A stretch of DNA of 64,000 bases from an uncultured Acidobacteriia bacterium (GTDB lineage Bacteria > Acidobacteriota > Terriglobia > Bryobacterales > Bryobacteraceae): NCBI GenBank assembly GCA_903909435.1, contig CAIVVT010000230.1, forward strand, positions 1-64,000. The letters are read 5' to 3'. Positions 34,926 to 44,357 of the stretch are shown here, piece by piece (position 1 is the stretch's first letter; each line of letters opens with the position of its first letter). The translations under genes and the position numbers were made by a program. The notes beneath the pieces are model-generated. The model saw only the letters and a program-made list of their open reading frames with translations, had not been told where the DNA came from and searched no databases.

Positions 34926-37900
34926 CTACGGATTTACCACACGCACCTGGGTTGTCGCGGAAGCACCGCCCTGCGTCACCACCAGCGGCGCCTGGGACGC
35001 GCCCCGGATGTTCCATGGCACCGTGACGTCCACCCGATAGACGCCGACTTCGCCCGGTGCGAGTCCCGCAAAGGTCACGTTGAGATTCACGCCGCCCAGG
35101 GTGACGACTGGCTGGGTGACCAGCAGCGAGGGCGGGGTTGCGGGTGTCAGATTCCCTGCGGGGACGGCCGGAATGGTCGGACCGAGGCCCGTCATATAGA
35201 TGGAAATCGTCTCTTTGGCGTGGACCGGATTCGTGAAGTTCACGGGCTCGCCATTCTTGTTGCGGATCACCCGGGACAGTCCGGCCTGAGTCCCGGTCTC
35301 AACCGGCAAAACGGCGGGCGCAAAGGGTTGGACCTGCAGGCTGTAGGGGCTGCTGACGCCACCCGGAGTATGGACGACCAGATTCTCCACGCCTCCCGCG
35401 TCGGCGGGCAGCACCGCTTTGATCTGCGTGGGGGAAACCCAGAACAGGGGGAGCGCTTCGCCGCCTACAACCACGCAGGAGTCGCCGAGGGTGGAAGGCA
35501 GCGGCTCCGTGCCGGCGACGGCGGAGTCCGGCGCGAGGCCGGTGCCAGAAATAAGGACCTGTTCCGCGGCCGTCACCGCGGTGCTGCCGTTGCCCAGGTT
35601 GGTCACGCTGGACACGACGGGAACCTTCGTCGCCGCGTCAAAATCGGGCGGCAGGATGGTTAATCCGGATTGGGTCAGCAGGACGATGGAATTCCTGTCC
35701 GCGGGCACTGCCAGCGTTCGGGTGAAGGTTGAAATGGTCTGGCCGACCTGGCCCAACATGGGGGTGGTGAGGGTGGCGGCGGTATGCGGCGCCTCAATCG
35801 TCGAAGTGGCGTGATAGGTCTGGAGGTAATACGGACTGTCGGGGTTCAAGTCGATGCGCTCGATGGTGCCGGGACCGGAGGCCGTTCCTAAGACCGTAGT
35901 CGTCGTTGTTGCCGGAGTGAGTAGGGTTGCTGGTGTTGTTGTGGTGCTGGTATCTAGGGTTGTCGTCGTACGGAGGCCGTCGGTCGCGCCCAGGCCGACG
36001 CCTGAGGTAGCGGAGTCGGTGGGAGTCTGCCATTGAGCTATCGGATACAGGCTTTGATCCAGCAGGCGGTTATCGGTAATGAACAGATTGTCGCTCAGCG
36101 CGGCGTATGCTCCGCTCAACGATTTGACGTCCGCAGTCACGTCCTGTCGCGTGACGACCCATTCATCGGCCGTGCCGTCCCACAAGCCGACGGTGGCGTC
36201 GGGCATGGTGAACAGTATCGACTGACCGGTGGGGGAAGCCGACACCATGGGAGCGGGCGGATTCCCATTGTAGGTGGACGGGAGGCAGTTCTTGTAGACG
36301 CCGAGGCTGGCGGGTGCACTTGCGAAGGAGGCGGGGAAATTCGCACGGAAGAACATACGCCCTGCACCGCACTCGGGCGGGGCGGACGCGTCGCGGATGG
36401 CCGCCCAGACCACTGGCGTGCCGATGCCCTGACCGACCGCGACGGAGCCCGGGTAAGCGCCGTCGGTTCTAATAAATGGACTGTTCGGATAGTCAGGCGA
36501 GGGAGCCCACGGTTGTAGCGTCGTGAGATCGAAAACATTGACCAATTGCGAATGATCGTTGCCCACCAGCAGGTAGTGCCGGTCGGGGGTGAACGCCATG
36601 CTCATCGGCGTATTGCCAGTACGCAACTGCGGCGCGGCGATCTGCTTCCACGTGGCGGTGTCGAATACCAGCACCAGATTCTTGTCCTGGCGTAAGACGT
36701 ATATGCGGTTGCGGACAGGGTCGGCGAGGATGTCCACCAGTTTGCCGGGTACGTTCACGATCTGTCCCCGCTGGCTCAGGTCGCGCGTGTTGATCAGCAG
36801 GCGCACCGGGAAGGGAATGTTGACCGCGTGCGAGGAGGCGATATTCAGCATGACCGTGGTGGTTCCCGAGTGGATCTGAAAGACGGTTGGATCAACGTCG
36901 ATCCGGACCTTCGCGGGAGTGGTTCCAGAAGTCTGGGAAAACCGGATACCTGCGGTGTCGGACGCCACGGACAGCGCGAAATCCGTGTTTCCGCCGGTAG
37001 GATCCACGATGTCGATGGTCTTCGAAATTACGCTGCGCGTGCAGATGTCCGATTGAAAGACGACGTCTTCCTGCAACGCGACAACTTGCGGCAGGGTATC
37101 CAAAGTTGCTACGGGCAGGATCATTACCCCGCCGTCGGAGACGGAATAGAGCTTGGTCATATCCGACGAGAACAGCGACCGGCCCGCCATCATTTGCGGC
37201 AGGTGGACGCGCTTGCGCACCGTTAGATTGTCGGCGTCCATGACGTGCATCACCGGCGCGTCGTTCACCGTCGCCAGGATGTCGGCGTAGATCAGGTTGC
37301 GGGAGTAGTCGAACGCATGGCCACCCTTGCGGTAGTCCATTGAACTGCCTGGAATCAGATTCGGGAATTCGGCGAGATCCGCTCCATACCAGTCTGACAA
37401 CACCCAGCCGGCCACGTAGCGCGAGGCGTCCCGATTCACGCTGACCACGCGCGGTCCCAGCGGAGGAGACGAAGTCCAGCCAAAGGCCTCGAGATGATTG
37501 GCGCCCACCTGGTACTGCAGAAACGCCGACACTTTCTGGTCGCCGGGGCAAATCCCGGCAGAGGGCGGGGTGAGTTGGCTGAGGATCAGGATCGTCTGCT
37601 GGTCTCCCGAAACTCCAGTCGCGGCCTGGATCACATTGGCGGGAAAACTGAAGGCGTTGGGGGCGCAGACGCCCACCGGAACCGGCAGCGGCGCGCCGCC
37701 CAGACTGGTGACGCCCAGTATCTGGTAGCGGCCAGTGAATGGGTCGAGCAGAAGGAAGTTGCCTTTGGTTACAACCAGGGCCAGGTTGCCGGCTCCAAAT
37801 GCGACAGACAGCACGGGATTGGCGAGCTTGATCTCCAGCCGGCTACCTTGGTCTAAATTGAAGATCGCGAGGCCGCCCGTCTCGGTGGCACCCACCGACG

Positions 37901-38207
37901 AGTTAAACGAGTCGTACTCGCCCACGACGAGGAAGTGGTTGCCGGGCGACAACGCGACAGAACTCGGGGGCTTGGAAACCAAGAGCGGGGTGCCGAATCC
38001 GAACTTCGGATCGGCGGTGTCCATCACGTCAATGCGCCCAGCTGCGAAGTTGGCGATGTACAGGCGATTGCGGCCCTCGTCGAGCGCAATGTCGGAGACT
38101 GTCCCGCGCACTGGCACCGCGGTCCCGAATGTCGCGGCACGGCCCGCTACAGCAATCGACAGGACGGCAAGCGAGGCGCAAATGACTTGTAGCCGAACGA
38201 AGGACAT
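34926..38207 (-). CDS. Giant secreted protein with YVTN propeller and Solibacter-type C-terminal domain
   Basis: 1093 residues, signal peptide ending VAGRA. The N-terminal part is a propeller-like region (DIALDEGRNRLYIANFAAGRIDVMD), and two further propeller blocks follow, near 480-580. A Thr-rich low-complexity stretch lies near 760. The C-terminal about 240 residues, with GLGPTIPAVPAGNLTPATPP, VTLGGVNLNVTFAGLAPGEVGVYRVDVTVP and GGASATTQVRV, match the domain first described as the Solibacter uncharacterised C-terminal domain (TIGR03437). It is secreted or surface-bound; the function is unknown. A 35-nt gap separates it from the barrel gene. Confidence 0.88.
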   Translation of the reverse strand: MSFVRLQVICASLAVLSIAVAGRAATFGTAVPVRGTVSDIALDEGRNRLYIANFAAGRIDVMDTADPKFGFGTPLLVSKPPSSVALSPGNHFLVVGEYDSFNSSVGATETGGLAIFNLDQGSRLEIKLANPVLSVAFGAGNLALVVTKGNFLLLDPFTGRYQILGVTSLGGAPLPVPVGVCAPNAFSFPANVIQAATGVSGDQQTILILSQLTPPSAGICPGDQKVSAFLQYQVGANHLEAFGWTSSPPLGPRVVSVNRDASRYVAGWVLSDWYGADLAEFPNLIPGSSMDYRKGGHAFDYSRNLIYADILATVNDAPVMHVMDADNLTVRKRVHLPQMMAGRSLFSSDMTKLYSVSDGGVMILPVATLDTLPQVVALQEDVVFQSDICTRSVISKTIDIVDPTGGNTDFALSVASDTAGIRFSQTSGTTPAKVRIDVDPTVFQIHSGTTTVMLNIASSHAVNIPFPVRLLINTRDLSQRGQIVNVPGKLVDILADPVRNRIYVLRQDKNLVLVFDTATWKQIAAPQLRTGNTPMSMAFTPDRHYLLVGNDHSQLVNVFDLTTLQPWAPSPDYPNSPFIRTDGAYPGSVAVGQGIGTPVVWAAIRDASAPPECGAGRMFFRANFPASFASAPASLGVYKNCLPSTYNGNPPAPMVSASPTGQSILFTMPDATVGLWDGTADEWVVTRQDVTADVKSLSGAYAALSDNLFITDNRLLDQSLYPIAQWQTPTDSATSGVGLGATDGLRTTTTLDTSTTTTPATLLTPATTTTTVLGTASGPGTIERIDLNPDSPYYLQTYHATSTIEAPHTAATLTTPMLGQVGQTISTFTRTLAVPADRNSIVLLTQSGLTILPPDFDAATKVPVVSSVTNLGNGSTAVTAAEQVLISGTGLAPDSAVAGTEPLPSTLGDSCVVVGGEALPLFWVSPTQIKAVLPADAGGVENLVVHTPGGVSSPYSLQVQPFAPAVLPVETGTQAGLSRVIRNKNGEPVNFTNPVHAKETISIYMTGLGPTIPAVPAGNLTPATPPSLLVTQPVVTLGGVNLNVTFAGLAPGEVGVYRVDVTVPWNIRGASQAPLVVTQGGASATTQVRVVNP

Positions 38208-38530
38208 GATTACTCCGTCTTCAAATCGCTGAAACTAAGCGTCCAGAAAATGGTGCGGGGGGCTGAGCACCCATACCTGGCCGCATCCGCAAGCTGCGCT
38301 TCCGAGCTCAAAAACCGCAAATGGGCAGCGGCTCATCAGCAGCCGGGCGGCTCAACCTAAACCGTTCGATCCAGCGTGGACTACCGCCCAGCACTGCCAT
38401 TCCAGACGAAATCCAATGTTTGCTTATCGACCGAGCATAGGAAACGCAGATAAAAAGACCTAAAACCCGCATATACTACTACTTTGTCCAGCCTATCACC
38501 CCGCATCGGGCTGTCAATCCCATCCTTCGC

Positions 38531-38554
38531 TAGTACCATATTCTCTTAGTACTA
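38531..38554. promoter_or_regulatory. TAGTAC/GTACTA inverted repeat
   Basis: TAGTAC (38531-38536) and GTACTA (38549-38554) are perfect 6-bp arms 12 nt apart. The same half-sites make up the palindrome GTACTAGTAC at 17730-17739, upstream of the other giant secreted protein. Confidence 0.35.
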
Positions 38555-38641
38555 GTCTCGACGGGGCGACGCTGCCGTGCCAGGAACGTGAGGGCATCCG
38601 CTTGGTCCTTTGGCAGGCGACGTGCAGCATAAAGTATGGCG

Positions 38642-38681
38642 GTGTAAGGTATGCGACCCGCGCCGGCGCCATGCCTTACAC
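38642..38681 (+). promoter_or_regulatory. 12-bp inverted repeat (one mismatch) upstream of the LacI-type gene
   Basis: Arms GTGTAAGGTATG (38642-38653) and CATGCCTTACAC (38670-38681) flank a 16-nt GC-rich spacer. It is immediately followed by GGAGG (38690-38694) and ATG 38706. It may be a LacI-type operator or a leader hairpin. Confidence 0.5.
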
Positions 38682-38705
38682 TTTGACTTGGAGGATCGAT
38701 CACCT

Positions 38706-38900
38706 ATGCAGAACGGCCTGTCCAGCCAGACTGCGTTGTCCACCAGCTGTGGGCGGGAACGCAACGGCCCTTGTCCGAAGCTGGCTTCGACCGGGACCGC
38801 CGGGCCTCGCGGAGTTCTGCACGCTGCGGGATCCTCCGGACACGCGATCTGCGAGCGTCGCGGAGCGCCGGCCTCGACCGTGAGGCTTGGCGGTCAATGA
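38706..38900 (+). CDS. Possible 64-residue leader ORF coupled to the LacI-type gene
   Basis: ATG 38706 has GGAGG 11 nt upstream. The frame ends in TGA 38898-38900, overlapping the regulator's ATG as ATGA, while the regulator itself has no clear ribosome-binding site. This is the arrangement expected for translational coupling. The peptide (MQNGLSSQTALSTSCG...) has no recognisable domain and its composition is not clearly protein-like, so its own product may be irrelevant. Confidence 0.3.
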   Translation: MQNGLSSQTALSTSCGRERNGPCPKLASTGTAGPRGVLHAAGSSGHAICERRGAPASTVRLGGQ

Positions 38901-39949
38901 ACCTGGAAGATGTTGCCAGGCTGGCCAAGGTTTCGACGGCCACGGTATCGCGGGTTCTCAACGGCGTGGACGTAGTTCGGCCGGGTACCCGTACGCGCGT
39001 GATGAAGGCGGTGGCGGAACTAAAGTACCACCCCAACCTCCACGCCAGAAGCCTGGCGGGTGTCCGCAGCCGGACGGTGGGGGTGATTGTCTCCAATCTC
39101 GAGAACCCCTTCTTCCTGGATGTGTACCGTGCTCTGGAAGTGGACTGCCGGAACAATGGTTACGAGGTGCTTGTCGCGAATACCGATTACCGCTCCGAGC
39201 AACTTGTGGCGAGCATCCGCTTGATGATCGGCCGCCGCGTCGCGGGCCTGGCTGTGATCGTCTCCGAGATGGAAAGCGCGCTGATCCAGGAACTCACGGA
39301 AAGTCAGATCCCCGCGGTCTTTTACGACGTCGGTCCGTCGACGCCCCACATCACCAATATCCGCGTGAATTACAAGGCCGGGGTCGCGAGCGTGATTGAG
39401 TACCTGTCCGGGCTGGGGCACAGCAAGTTTGCCTTCATCGGTCATCACTCGGGCCTGGGACCGATTAACGAGCGATACAGCGCCGTACGCAGTGCTCTGG
39501 CGCGGCTCTCGCCTGACGCTGAGCTGCATTCGATCGCCGGGAACGACTCGCTGGAGGGCGGAAGGCAAGCAGCCCGGAGCTTGCTCAGTTCCGGCTATGC
39601 GCCCACGGCAATCATCTGTGTCAACGATTTCATGGCCGTCGGCGTGTTGCGGGAACTGCGCGAGTGCGGTTTGCGCGTGCCTGCGGATGTTTCCGTGACC
39701 GGCTTCGACAACATCGGCCTGTCCGAGTTCTGCTATCCCCCGCTGACGACCGTGCGAATCCCACGGGAACGCATCGGCCGCCTGCTGTTTTCGATTCTGG
39801 GGCCTGGCGCGCAAACCGCGGGCCAAGGCGGGGAAGAAATTGTCATTGAACCTGATCTGATCGTGCGGGAATCGACCGGTCCGCCCAAGTCGGGCCACTC
39901 CGCTGGTCCACTCAAACCTGGACGAGGCGCTGAACTGCGTCCGGCCTAG
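38897..39949 (+). CDS. LacI/GalR-family transcriptional regulator
   Basis: 350 residues from ATG 38897, chosen because it begins with the canonical MNLEDVARLAKVSTATVSRVLNG helix-turn-helix; the frame is open upstream but the extra residues match nothing. The hinge region is NLHARSLAGVRSRTVGVIVSNLENPFF. The sugar-binding-type core has GHSKFAFIGHHSG, AIICVNDFMAVGVLRELRECGLRVPADVSVTGFDNI and PPLTTVRIP. Family members bind sugars or nucleosides and repress catabolic genes. Candidate targets here are its own gene and the divergent giant protein. Confidence 0.95.
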   Translation: MNLEDVARLAKVSTATVSRVLNGVDVVRPGTRTRVMKAVAELKYHPNLHARSLAGVRSRTVGVIVSNLENPFFLDVYRALEVDCRNNGYEVLVANTDYRSEQLVASIRLMIGRRVAGLAVIVSEMESALIQELTESQIPAVFYDVGPSTPHITNIRVNYKAGVASVIEYLSGLGHSKFAFIGHHSGLGPINERYSAVRSALARLSPDAELHSIAGNDSLEGGRQAARSLLSSGYAPTAIICVNDFMAVGVLRELRECGLRVPADVSVTGFDNIGLSEFCYPPLTTVRIPRERIGRLLFSILGPGAQTAGQGGEEIVIEPDLIVRESTGPPKSGHSAGPLKPGRGAELRPA

Positions 39950-39989
39950 CCGCCCGCCGTCCAGCGAGTTGGCAATCTTCCGGGTGGCC

Positions 39990-40670
39990 CTAAGCGGAGT
40001 CGTCCACCGGTTCGACTGGCATCTGCTCCGCGGACGAGTTGGGCGCTGGCTCCGAGAGGGTTGGTGCAGGGAAGATCTCCCGCTTGCGCAATTCGACCCA
40101 TTCGGGGAACAGGGGCGGGTTTTCCAGCCAGGTCCGCAGCCACAGGGCCATCTCGAGTTTGACCGCTCGCTTCAGATCGTGGGTTTTAGGATTGTGAGCA
40201 GCCAGTTCCGTGTGGTCCTTCGCATGGATGACGACGGAACGGATGAGTTGCCGGCGCGGGGCATCGTTGGACTCGCGCGCGGCAAGGTACTCGGCGAGTA
40301 GCGCCCCGAGCGTCGCTTCGAGGTGCTTGTAGGTATCCTGGACCACGCCCTGGATCAGGGGTGCCAAGGGTGTGCCGCATTCGAGCAAAGCGGTCCGCCG
40401 CGTGTCGTCGGAGCAGTCGGGGAACACCTGGGCCAATTCCCCGGCGCGCGACTCGCTCACAACGTCCCAATTGCGGTTGGCAAGCCAGGCCAGAATCCGC
40501 TGTTTTTTGCTCGGCGGCCGGCCTGGGCCCTGGCCATAGCGGCGCGACTCGACGGTCTCATCTGAGTCTGTCTCCAAGCATTCCGGCTCACCAGAGTGGG
40601 TTTCGCCGGTGTCCGGCGCGTCATTTTCGTCTTCGGAGGTCACGTCGATAGCTTGACACGGCCTTGTCAT
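39990..40670 (-). CDS. Uncharacterised cytoplasmic protein downstream of mltG
   Basis: I do not recognise the family. The frame gives 226 residues from ATG 40670, or fewer from GTG 40643; both starts lie inside the mltG end and neither has a strong ribosome-binding site. The N-terminal about 45 residues are acidic and disordered. A basic GPGRPPSKKQRILAWLA segment, reminiscent of DNA-binding AT-hook-like sequence, is followed by an all-helical domain (GVVQDTYKHLEATLGALLAEYLAARES and HDLKRAVKLEMALWLRTWLENPP). There are no membrane segments. It may be part of the ruvX-mltG operon. Confidence 0.6.
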   Translation of the reverse strand: MTRPCQAIDVTSEDENDAPDTGETHSGEPECLETDSDETVESRRYGQGPGRPPSKKQRILAWLANRNWDVVSESRAGELAQVFPDCSDDTRRTALLECGTPLAPLIQGVVQDTYKHLEATLGALLAEYLAARESNDAPRRQLIRSVVIHAKDHTELAAHNPKTHDLKRAVKLEMALWLRTWLENPPLFPEWVELRKREIFPAPTLSEPAPNSSAEQMPVEPVDDSA

Positions 40671-41616
40671 GAGCGGCGAGGTCTTTTGAGAAAACGTGTG
40701 CGCCCGTCCCCCCGGGCTGGGCGACAAAGTACAAATCGGCGGTCTCCAGGGGATTCAGTGCGGCGCGCAGCGAGTCGCGTCCCGGGTTGGCAATCGGCCC
40801 CGGCGGCAGCCCCGGGTTCTGGTAGGTGTTGTAGCGGCTTGAACTGTTCAGGTCGGTGCGGCGGATCGCGCCCGTCCAATTGCCCTCGAGCTGTGCGGCG
40901 TACATCACCGTCGGATCACAATCGAGCTTCATGCCCTTACGCAGGCGGGCCGCATAAACGCCTGCGATGTGCGACCGTTCTTCGGGGATCCGGGCCTCCT
41001 TTTCAACCATGGAGGCCAGCGTGACGGTGCGGCCCGGATCGCCCACCATCCCGAGTTCCGCATGCACGCGGCGGAATTGCGCGGTCATGGCCCGGCAAAC
41101 GTCGCCGACGGTGGAGCGGCGGCCGAAGCGATAGGTTGCGGGGAACAGGTAGCCCTCCAGGCTGGGGGCGCTGGGAGCCAGATCCCGGATCAGTCGCGGC
41201 GAACTGGCCTCGCGCAAGAACGCGGCTGCGCTACCGAGGCCGGCACGTTCCACCTGCCCGGCGATATCGAACATCGTGCTCCCCTCCGGGACCACAACGT
41301 CGAGATGGAAGATGTCGCCCGCGGCCAGGCGCGCGAAGACCTGCGCGGGCGTCGCGGGCCGCGTGAAGGCGTACTCCCCCGCCTGCGCTCCCTTGCCCGG
41401 GCGGGTTAACCGGGCAACCTGGTAAAGTACCGGGCTCCGCAGGACGCCGGCCTTGGCGAGCTGCCTGCCAATGGCCCACGAGGAGGTTCCGCGCGGGATG
41501 TCCACGAACGCCGGCCCGGCGAAATCGCCGTAGGCGTCGACGCGTACCAGCCAATGCAACAGGCCAAGCGCCGCGGCGAGTGCACCCACCAACACCACAA
41601 CGACGATCCGCTTCAC
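40621..41616 (-). CDS. mltG: Endolytic murein transglycosylase MltG
   Basis: 331 residues. An N-terminal transmembrane anchor (IVVVVLVGALAAALGLLHWLV) precedes a LysM-like subdomain (VDIPRGTSSWAIGRQLAKAGVL) and the YceG catalytic domain. The proposed catalytic Glu205 lies in TLASMVEKEA, and the NTYQNPGLPPGPIANPG motif is complete. It cleaves nascent glycan strands in the periplasm and sets their length. Its ATG overlaps the ruvX stop by 4 bases, a common bacterial gene pair. Confidence 0.97.
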   Translation of the reverse strand: MKRIVVVVLVGALAAALGLLHWLVRVDAYGDFAGPAFVDIPRGTSSWAIGRQLAKAGVLRSPVLYQVARLTRPGKGAQAGEYAFTRPATPAQVFARLAAGDIFHLDVVVPEGSTMFDIAGQVERAGLGSAAAFLREASSPRLIRDLAPSAPSLEGYLFPATYRFGRRSTVGDVCRAMTAQFRRVHAELGMVGDPGRTVTLASMVEKEARIPEERSHIAGVYAARLRKGMKLDCDPTVMYAAQLEGNWTGAIRRTDLNSSSRYNTYQNPGLPPGPIANPGRDSLRAALNPLETADLYFVAQPGGTGAHVFSKDLAAHDKAVSSYRRDLRRRK

Positions 41617-42083
41617 GCCTGACCGCCGTTCAGGCCCTGGGCGGCCACATAGTCTTCGAGCAACAGAACGGCTGCCATGCGGTCCACCACGCCCTTGCGC
41701 TTTTCTTCGAGCAGTTTCTTGAGGCTCCAGCCCGCGTCTTTCAGGCGGCTCTCGGCTTCGACAGAAGTCAGTCTTTCATCCTGGAAGCGCACCGGCAGAC
41801 CGCTGCCCCGCTCCAGCCGGGAACAGAAATCGCGCACGAATTTCGCTTGCGGGCCTTCCGATCCGTCCATGTTCAGGGGCAGGCCCGACACAAAAACTGT
41901 CGCGCTACGCTCCCGGGCGATGCGCGCCAGACGGGTGAGGTCCTCCTCGCGCGTCCTCCGCTGCAGGGTGTCGAGACCCCGCACCATTCCATCAGCGGGG
42001 TCGTACAGAGCGAGGCCGATCCGCTTGCGCCCGATGTCGAGCCCGAGCAGACGCGGCGGGGCGGTTGAAATTGGAACATCCAC
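41613..42083 (-). CDS. ruvX: Holliday junction resolvase-like protein RuvX (YqgF)
   Basis: About 156 residues. The RNase H-like fold starts RLLGLDIGRKRIGLALYD with the first catalytic Asp, followed by GLPLNMDGSEGPQA and DERLTSVEAE, then VDRMAAVLLLEDYV. The start is uncertain: GTG 42083 or GTG 42089, both close to the usual N-terminus. The frame continues open far upstream but only antisense to the peptidase gene. Roles in 16S rRNA maturation and DNA repair are known for the family. Confidence 0.93.
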   Translation of the reverse strand: MDVPISTAPPRLLGLDIGRKRIGLALYDPADGMVRGLDTLQRRTREEDLTRLARIARERSATVFVSGLPLNMDGSEGPQAKFVRDFCSRLERGSGLPVRFQDERLTSVEAESRLKDAGWSLKKLLEEKRKGVVDRMAAVLLLEDYVAAQGLNGGQA

Positions 42084-42143
42084 TTCCACAATTGTATCGG
42101 CAGCGCCCAAACTACCCTTCGCCGGAATGGCGCTGCTGCGGAT

Positions 42144-44357
42144 ATGCTGATTAGAACCATGCCGAATTGGATTCGCACAACTCACTCGATCTCGTCCGTC
42201 GCGCGGGCGTCCGCCGTGTTGCTGGCTGCCGCCGCACTGCTTCCGGCACAGAAGAAGCCGGTGACCCTCGAGAGCATGCAGGACGGGATGCGCTCCGCGT
42301 TTTCCTCCTTCGCTCCGGGACGCGTTTGGAGCCCACAAGGCGTTCGTTTTGTGTGGGTTGAGGGCTCTAAGGTAATGCAGTGGACGAAGTCTTCCACGGA
42401 AGCCGGGGAGCTGTTTTCGTTTGAGGCGCAAGAGAAGAACGCCGTTGCCACCACCAGCGAGAAGGCCTTTGGCTGGGAGAACCGGCGCGTCCAGGAAGAG
42501 CGGCTGCAGTGGTCCGCCGACGGCAAGAAGATCCTGCTGCTGCTCAAGGGCGACCTGTTCTACTGGGATTCCGCCAATGGGAAAGTGGAGCAACTGACGG
42601 CTACCTCCGCCGCCGAGCGCGACCCGAAGTTCTCTCCCGACGGGACGAAGGTCAGCTTCCGCCGCGGATTCGAGCTGTACGTGCTCGATATCGCTTCGAG
42701 GAAGGAGACGCGCCTCACTTTCGACGGCACCGCGACGCGCCTCAACGCAATGCTCGATTGGGTCTATCCGGAGGAGTTGGACCTGGGCACGGCGCATTGG
42801 TGGTCGCCCGACTCCAAACAGATCGCCTACATGCAATTTGAGGTCGGTCGCGAGCACATCTACGGGCATGTGGATCACCTGCCGGTGGAGGCTGTCTCCG
42901 AGCCGGAACGCTATCCAAAGGCGGGTACGCCGAATGCCGACGTGCGCATCGGGGTGGTGAACGTCAATGGCGGGGAGACCCAGTGGCTGGACCTGGGCGA
43001 GCCGCGTTTGTACCTGTATCCCCGCGTCACCTGGACGCCGGATGGGAAAGCCGTTGCAGTGCATCGCACCAACCGCGTGCAGAACCAACTGGAAGTGCTC
43101 TACGCCGATCCGAAATCGGGCCGTGCGCATTCCGTCATCAGCATCAGCGACCCGGCCTGGATTAACGTGGCGGACGATTTCCGGATTCTCGCGGACGGGG
43201 CGATCCTGGCCGGCGGCGAGTTGGACGGTTTCCGGCACCTGTACCTGCAATCCCCGGACAGGAAGACCGTGAGCCGCGCCACGGAGGGCAATTGGGAGGT
43301 CACCGGACTGGCGTGCGTGGACGAGGCGAAGAAGCGGATCTGGTATGAGTCCAGCGAGCCCAGCCCACTCGAACGGCAGCTTTACAGCGTGAACTTCGAC
43401 GGCAGTGGCAAGCGGCAAGTCACGCAAGGCGCAGGGTGGCATACGGTCTCCATGAGCCCCACCTGCGACCTGTTCATCGACTCCTATTCCAGCCTGCAGA
43501 CTCCGTCGACCACGTCACTTTACGATGGCGAGGGTAAGCAACTGCGGGTGCTCAAGGAAGCCGACCGCAGTGTTCTCGACAAGTACGAGATCCTCAAGAC
43601 CGAAATCGTCAACTTCAAAGGTGCAGACGGGACGCAGTTCTACGGCCGCCTGATCAAGCCCGCCAACTTCGATCCGGCCCGCAAGTACCCGGTGATCGTC
43701 CAGGTATACGGCGGCCCGCACGCGCAATCGGTGGCAAACCGCTGGATGGGCGGCGTTTCCCTGGACCAGGTATTTGCGCACAAGGGCTTCGTGATCTGGC
43801 AGATGGACAATCGCGGCTCCGCCGGCCGCGGGCATGGCTTTGAGACGCCAGTCAATCGCCGGCTGGGCAAGGTTGAAGTAGAAGATCAGAAAGAGGGTGT
43901 CAAGTATTTGATAAGTCTGGGCTTCGCAGACCCGAAGAGGATCGGAGTGATGGGTTGGAGCTACGGCGGCTACATGACTTTGCAATGCTTGCTCAACGCC
44001 CCGGAGATCTTCAAGGCGGGTGCGGCTGGGGCACCGGTGACGAACTGGCTGAACTACGACACGATCTACACGGAGCGCTACCTCGGGCTGCCGTCGGAGA
44101 ATGCGGACGGTTACCGTGACAGTTCGCCGGTCAATTTCGCCGCTAAGCTCCAGGGCAGGCTGCTGCTGATCCACAACATCGAGGACGACAACGTGCTTTT
44201 CGCCAATTCGCTGCAGATGCAGAATGCGCTGCAAGAGGCGGGCAAGAGTTACGAGTTCCTGCTCTATCCGCAGAAATCGCACGGCGTGGGCGGCAAGGCG
44301 CGGGCGCACCTGAACGCGCAGTATGTGCGCTTCTTCGAAGACGCCTTGAAACCGTAG
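42144..44357 (+). CDS. S9-family dipeptidyl peptidase IV-type serine peptidase
   Basis: 737 residues from ATG 42144 (ATG 42159 is an alternative). A signal peptide (ASAVLLAAAALLPAQ) shows export. The N-terminal DPP-IV propeller includes the LDWVYPEEL segment, equivalent to the double-Glu motif that anchors the substrate's N-terminus. The alpha/beta-hydrolase domain has Ser606 in GWSYGG, the acidic residue in EDDNVLF near 681, and His713 in KSHGV. It should remove dipeptides from peptides in the periplasm. It is monocistronic, divergent from ruvX. Confidence 0.95.
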   Translation: MLIRTMPNWIRTTHSISSVARASAVLLAAAALLPAQKKPVTLESMQDGMRSAFSSFAPGRVWSPQGVRFVWVEGSKVMQWTKSSTEAGELFSFEAQEKNAVATTSEKAFGWENRRVQEERLQWSADGKKILLLLKGDLFYWDSANGKVEQLTATSAAERDPKFSPDGTKVSFRRGFELYVLDIASRKETRLTFDGTATRLNAMLDWVYPEELDLGTAHWWSPDSKQIAYMQFEVGREHIYGHVDHLPVEAVSEPERYPKAGTPNADVRIGVVNVNGGETQWLDLGEPRLYLYPRVTWTPDGKAVAVHRTNRVQNQLEVLYADPKSGRAHSVISISDPAWINVADDFRILADGAILAGGELDGFRHLYLQSPDRKTVSRATEGNWEVTGLACVDEAKKRIWYESSEPSPLERQLYSVNFDGSGKRQVTQGAGWHTVSMSPTCDLFIDSYSSLQTPSTTSLYDGEGKQLRVLKEADRSVLDKYEILKTEIVNFKGADGTQFYGRLIKPANFDPARKYPVIVQVYGGPHAQSVANRWMGGVSLDQVFAHKGFVIWQMDNRGSAGRGHGFETPVNRRLGKVEVEDQKEGVKYLISLGFADPKRIGVMGWSYGGYMTLQCLLNAPEIFKAGAAGAPVTNWLNYDTIYTERYLGLPSENADGYRDSSPVNFAAKLQGRLLLIHNIEDDNVLFANSLQMQNALQEAGKSYEFLLYPQKSHGVGGKARAHLNAQYVRFFEDALKP

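Larger units (their letters stand above)
38208..38705. other. Divergent regulatory region between the giant protein gene and lacI-type gene
   Basis: No certain gene. An A+T-rich stretch (about 38400-38480) stands out from the surrounding high-GC DNA and probably holds the minus-strand promoter. Two inverted repeats (38531-38554 and 38642-38681) are listed separately. Confidence 0.45.

Noticed and set aside
38771-38896. N-terminal extension of the LacI-type regulator to TTG 38771
   Set aside because: The extra 42 residues are Arg/Ser-rich without structure, and LacI proteins begin directly with the helix-turn-helix, as at ATG 38897.
41613-43442. Reading ruvX as a 609-residue fusion
   Set aside because: The upstream two thirds of this frame are antisense to the peptidase gene and show no domain; RuvX is normally about 140-160 residues and starts just before RLLGLDIG.
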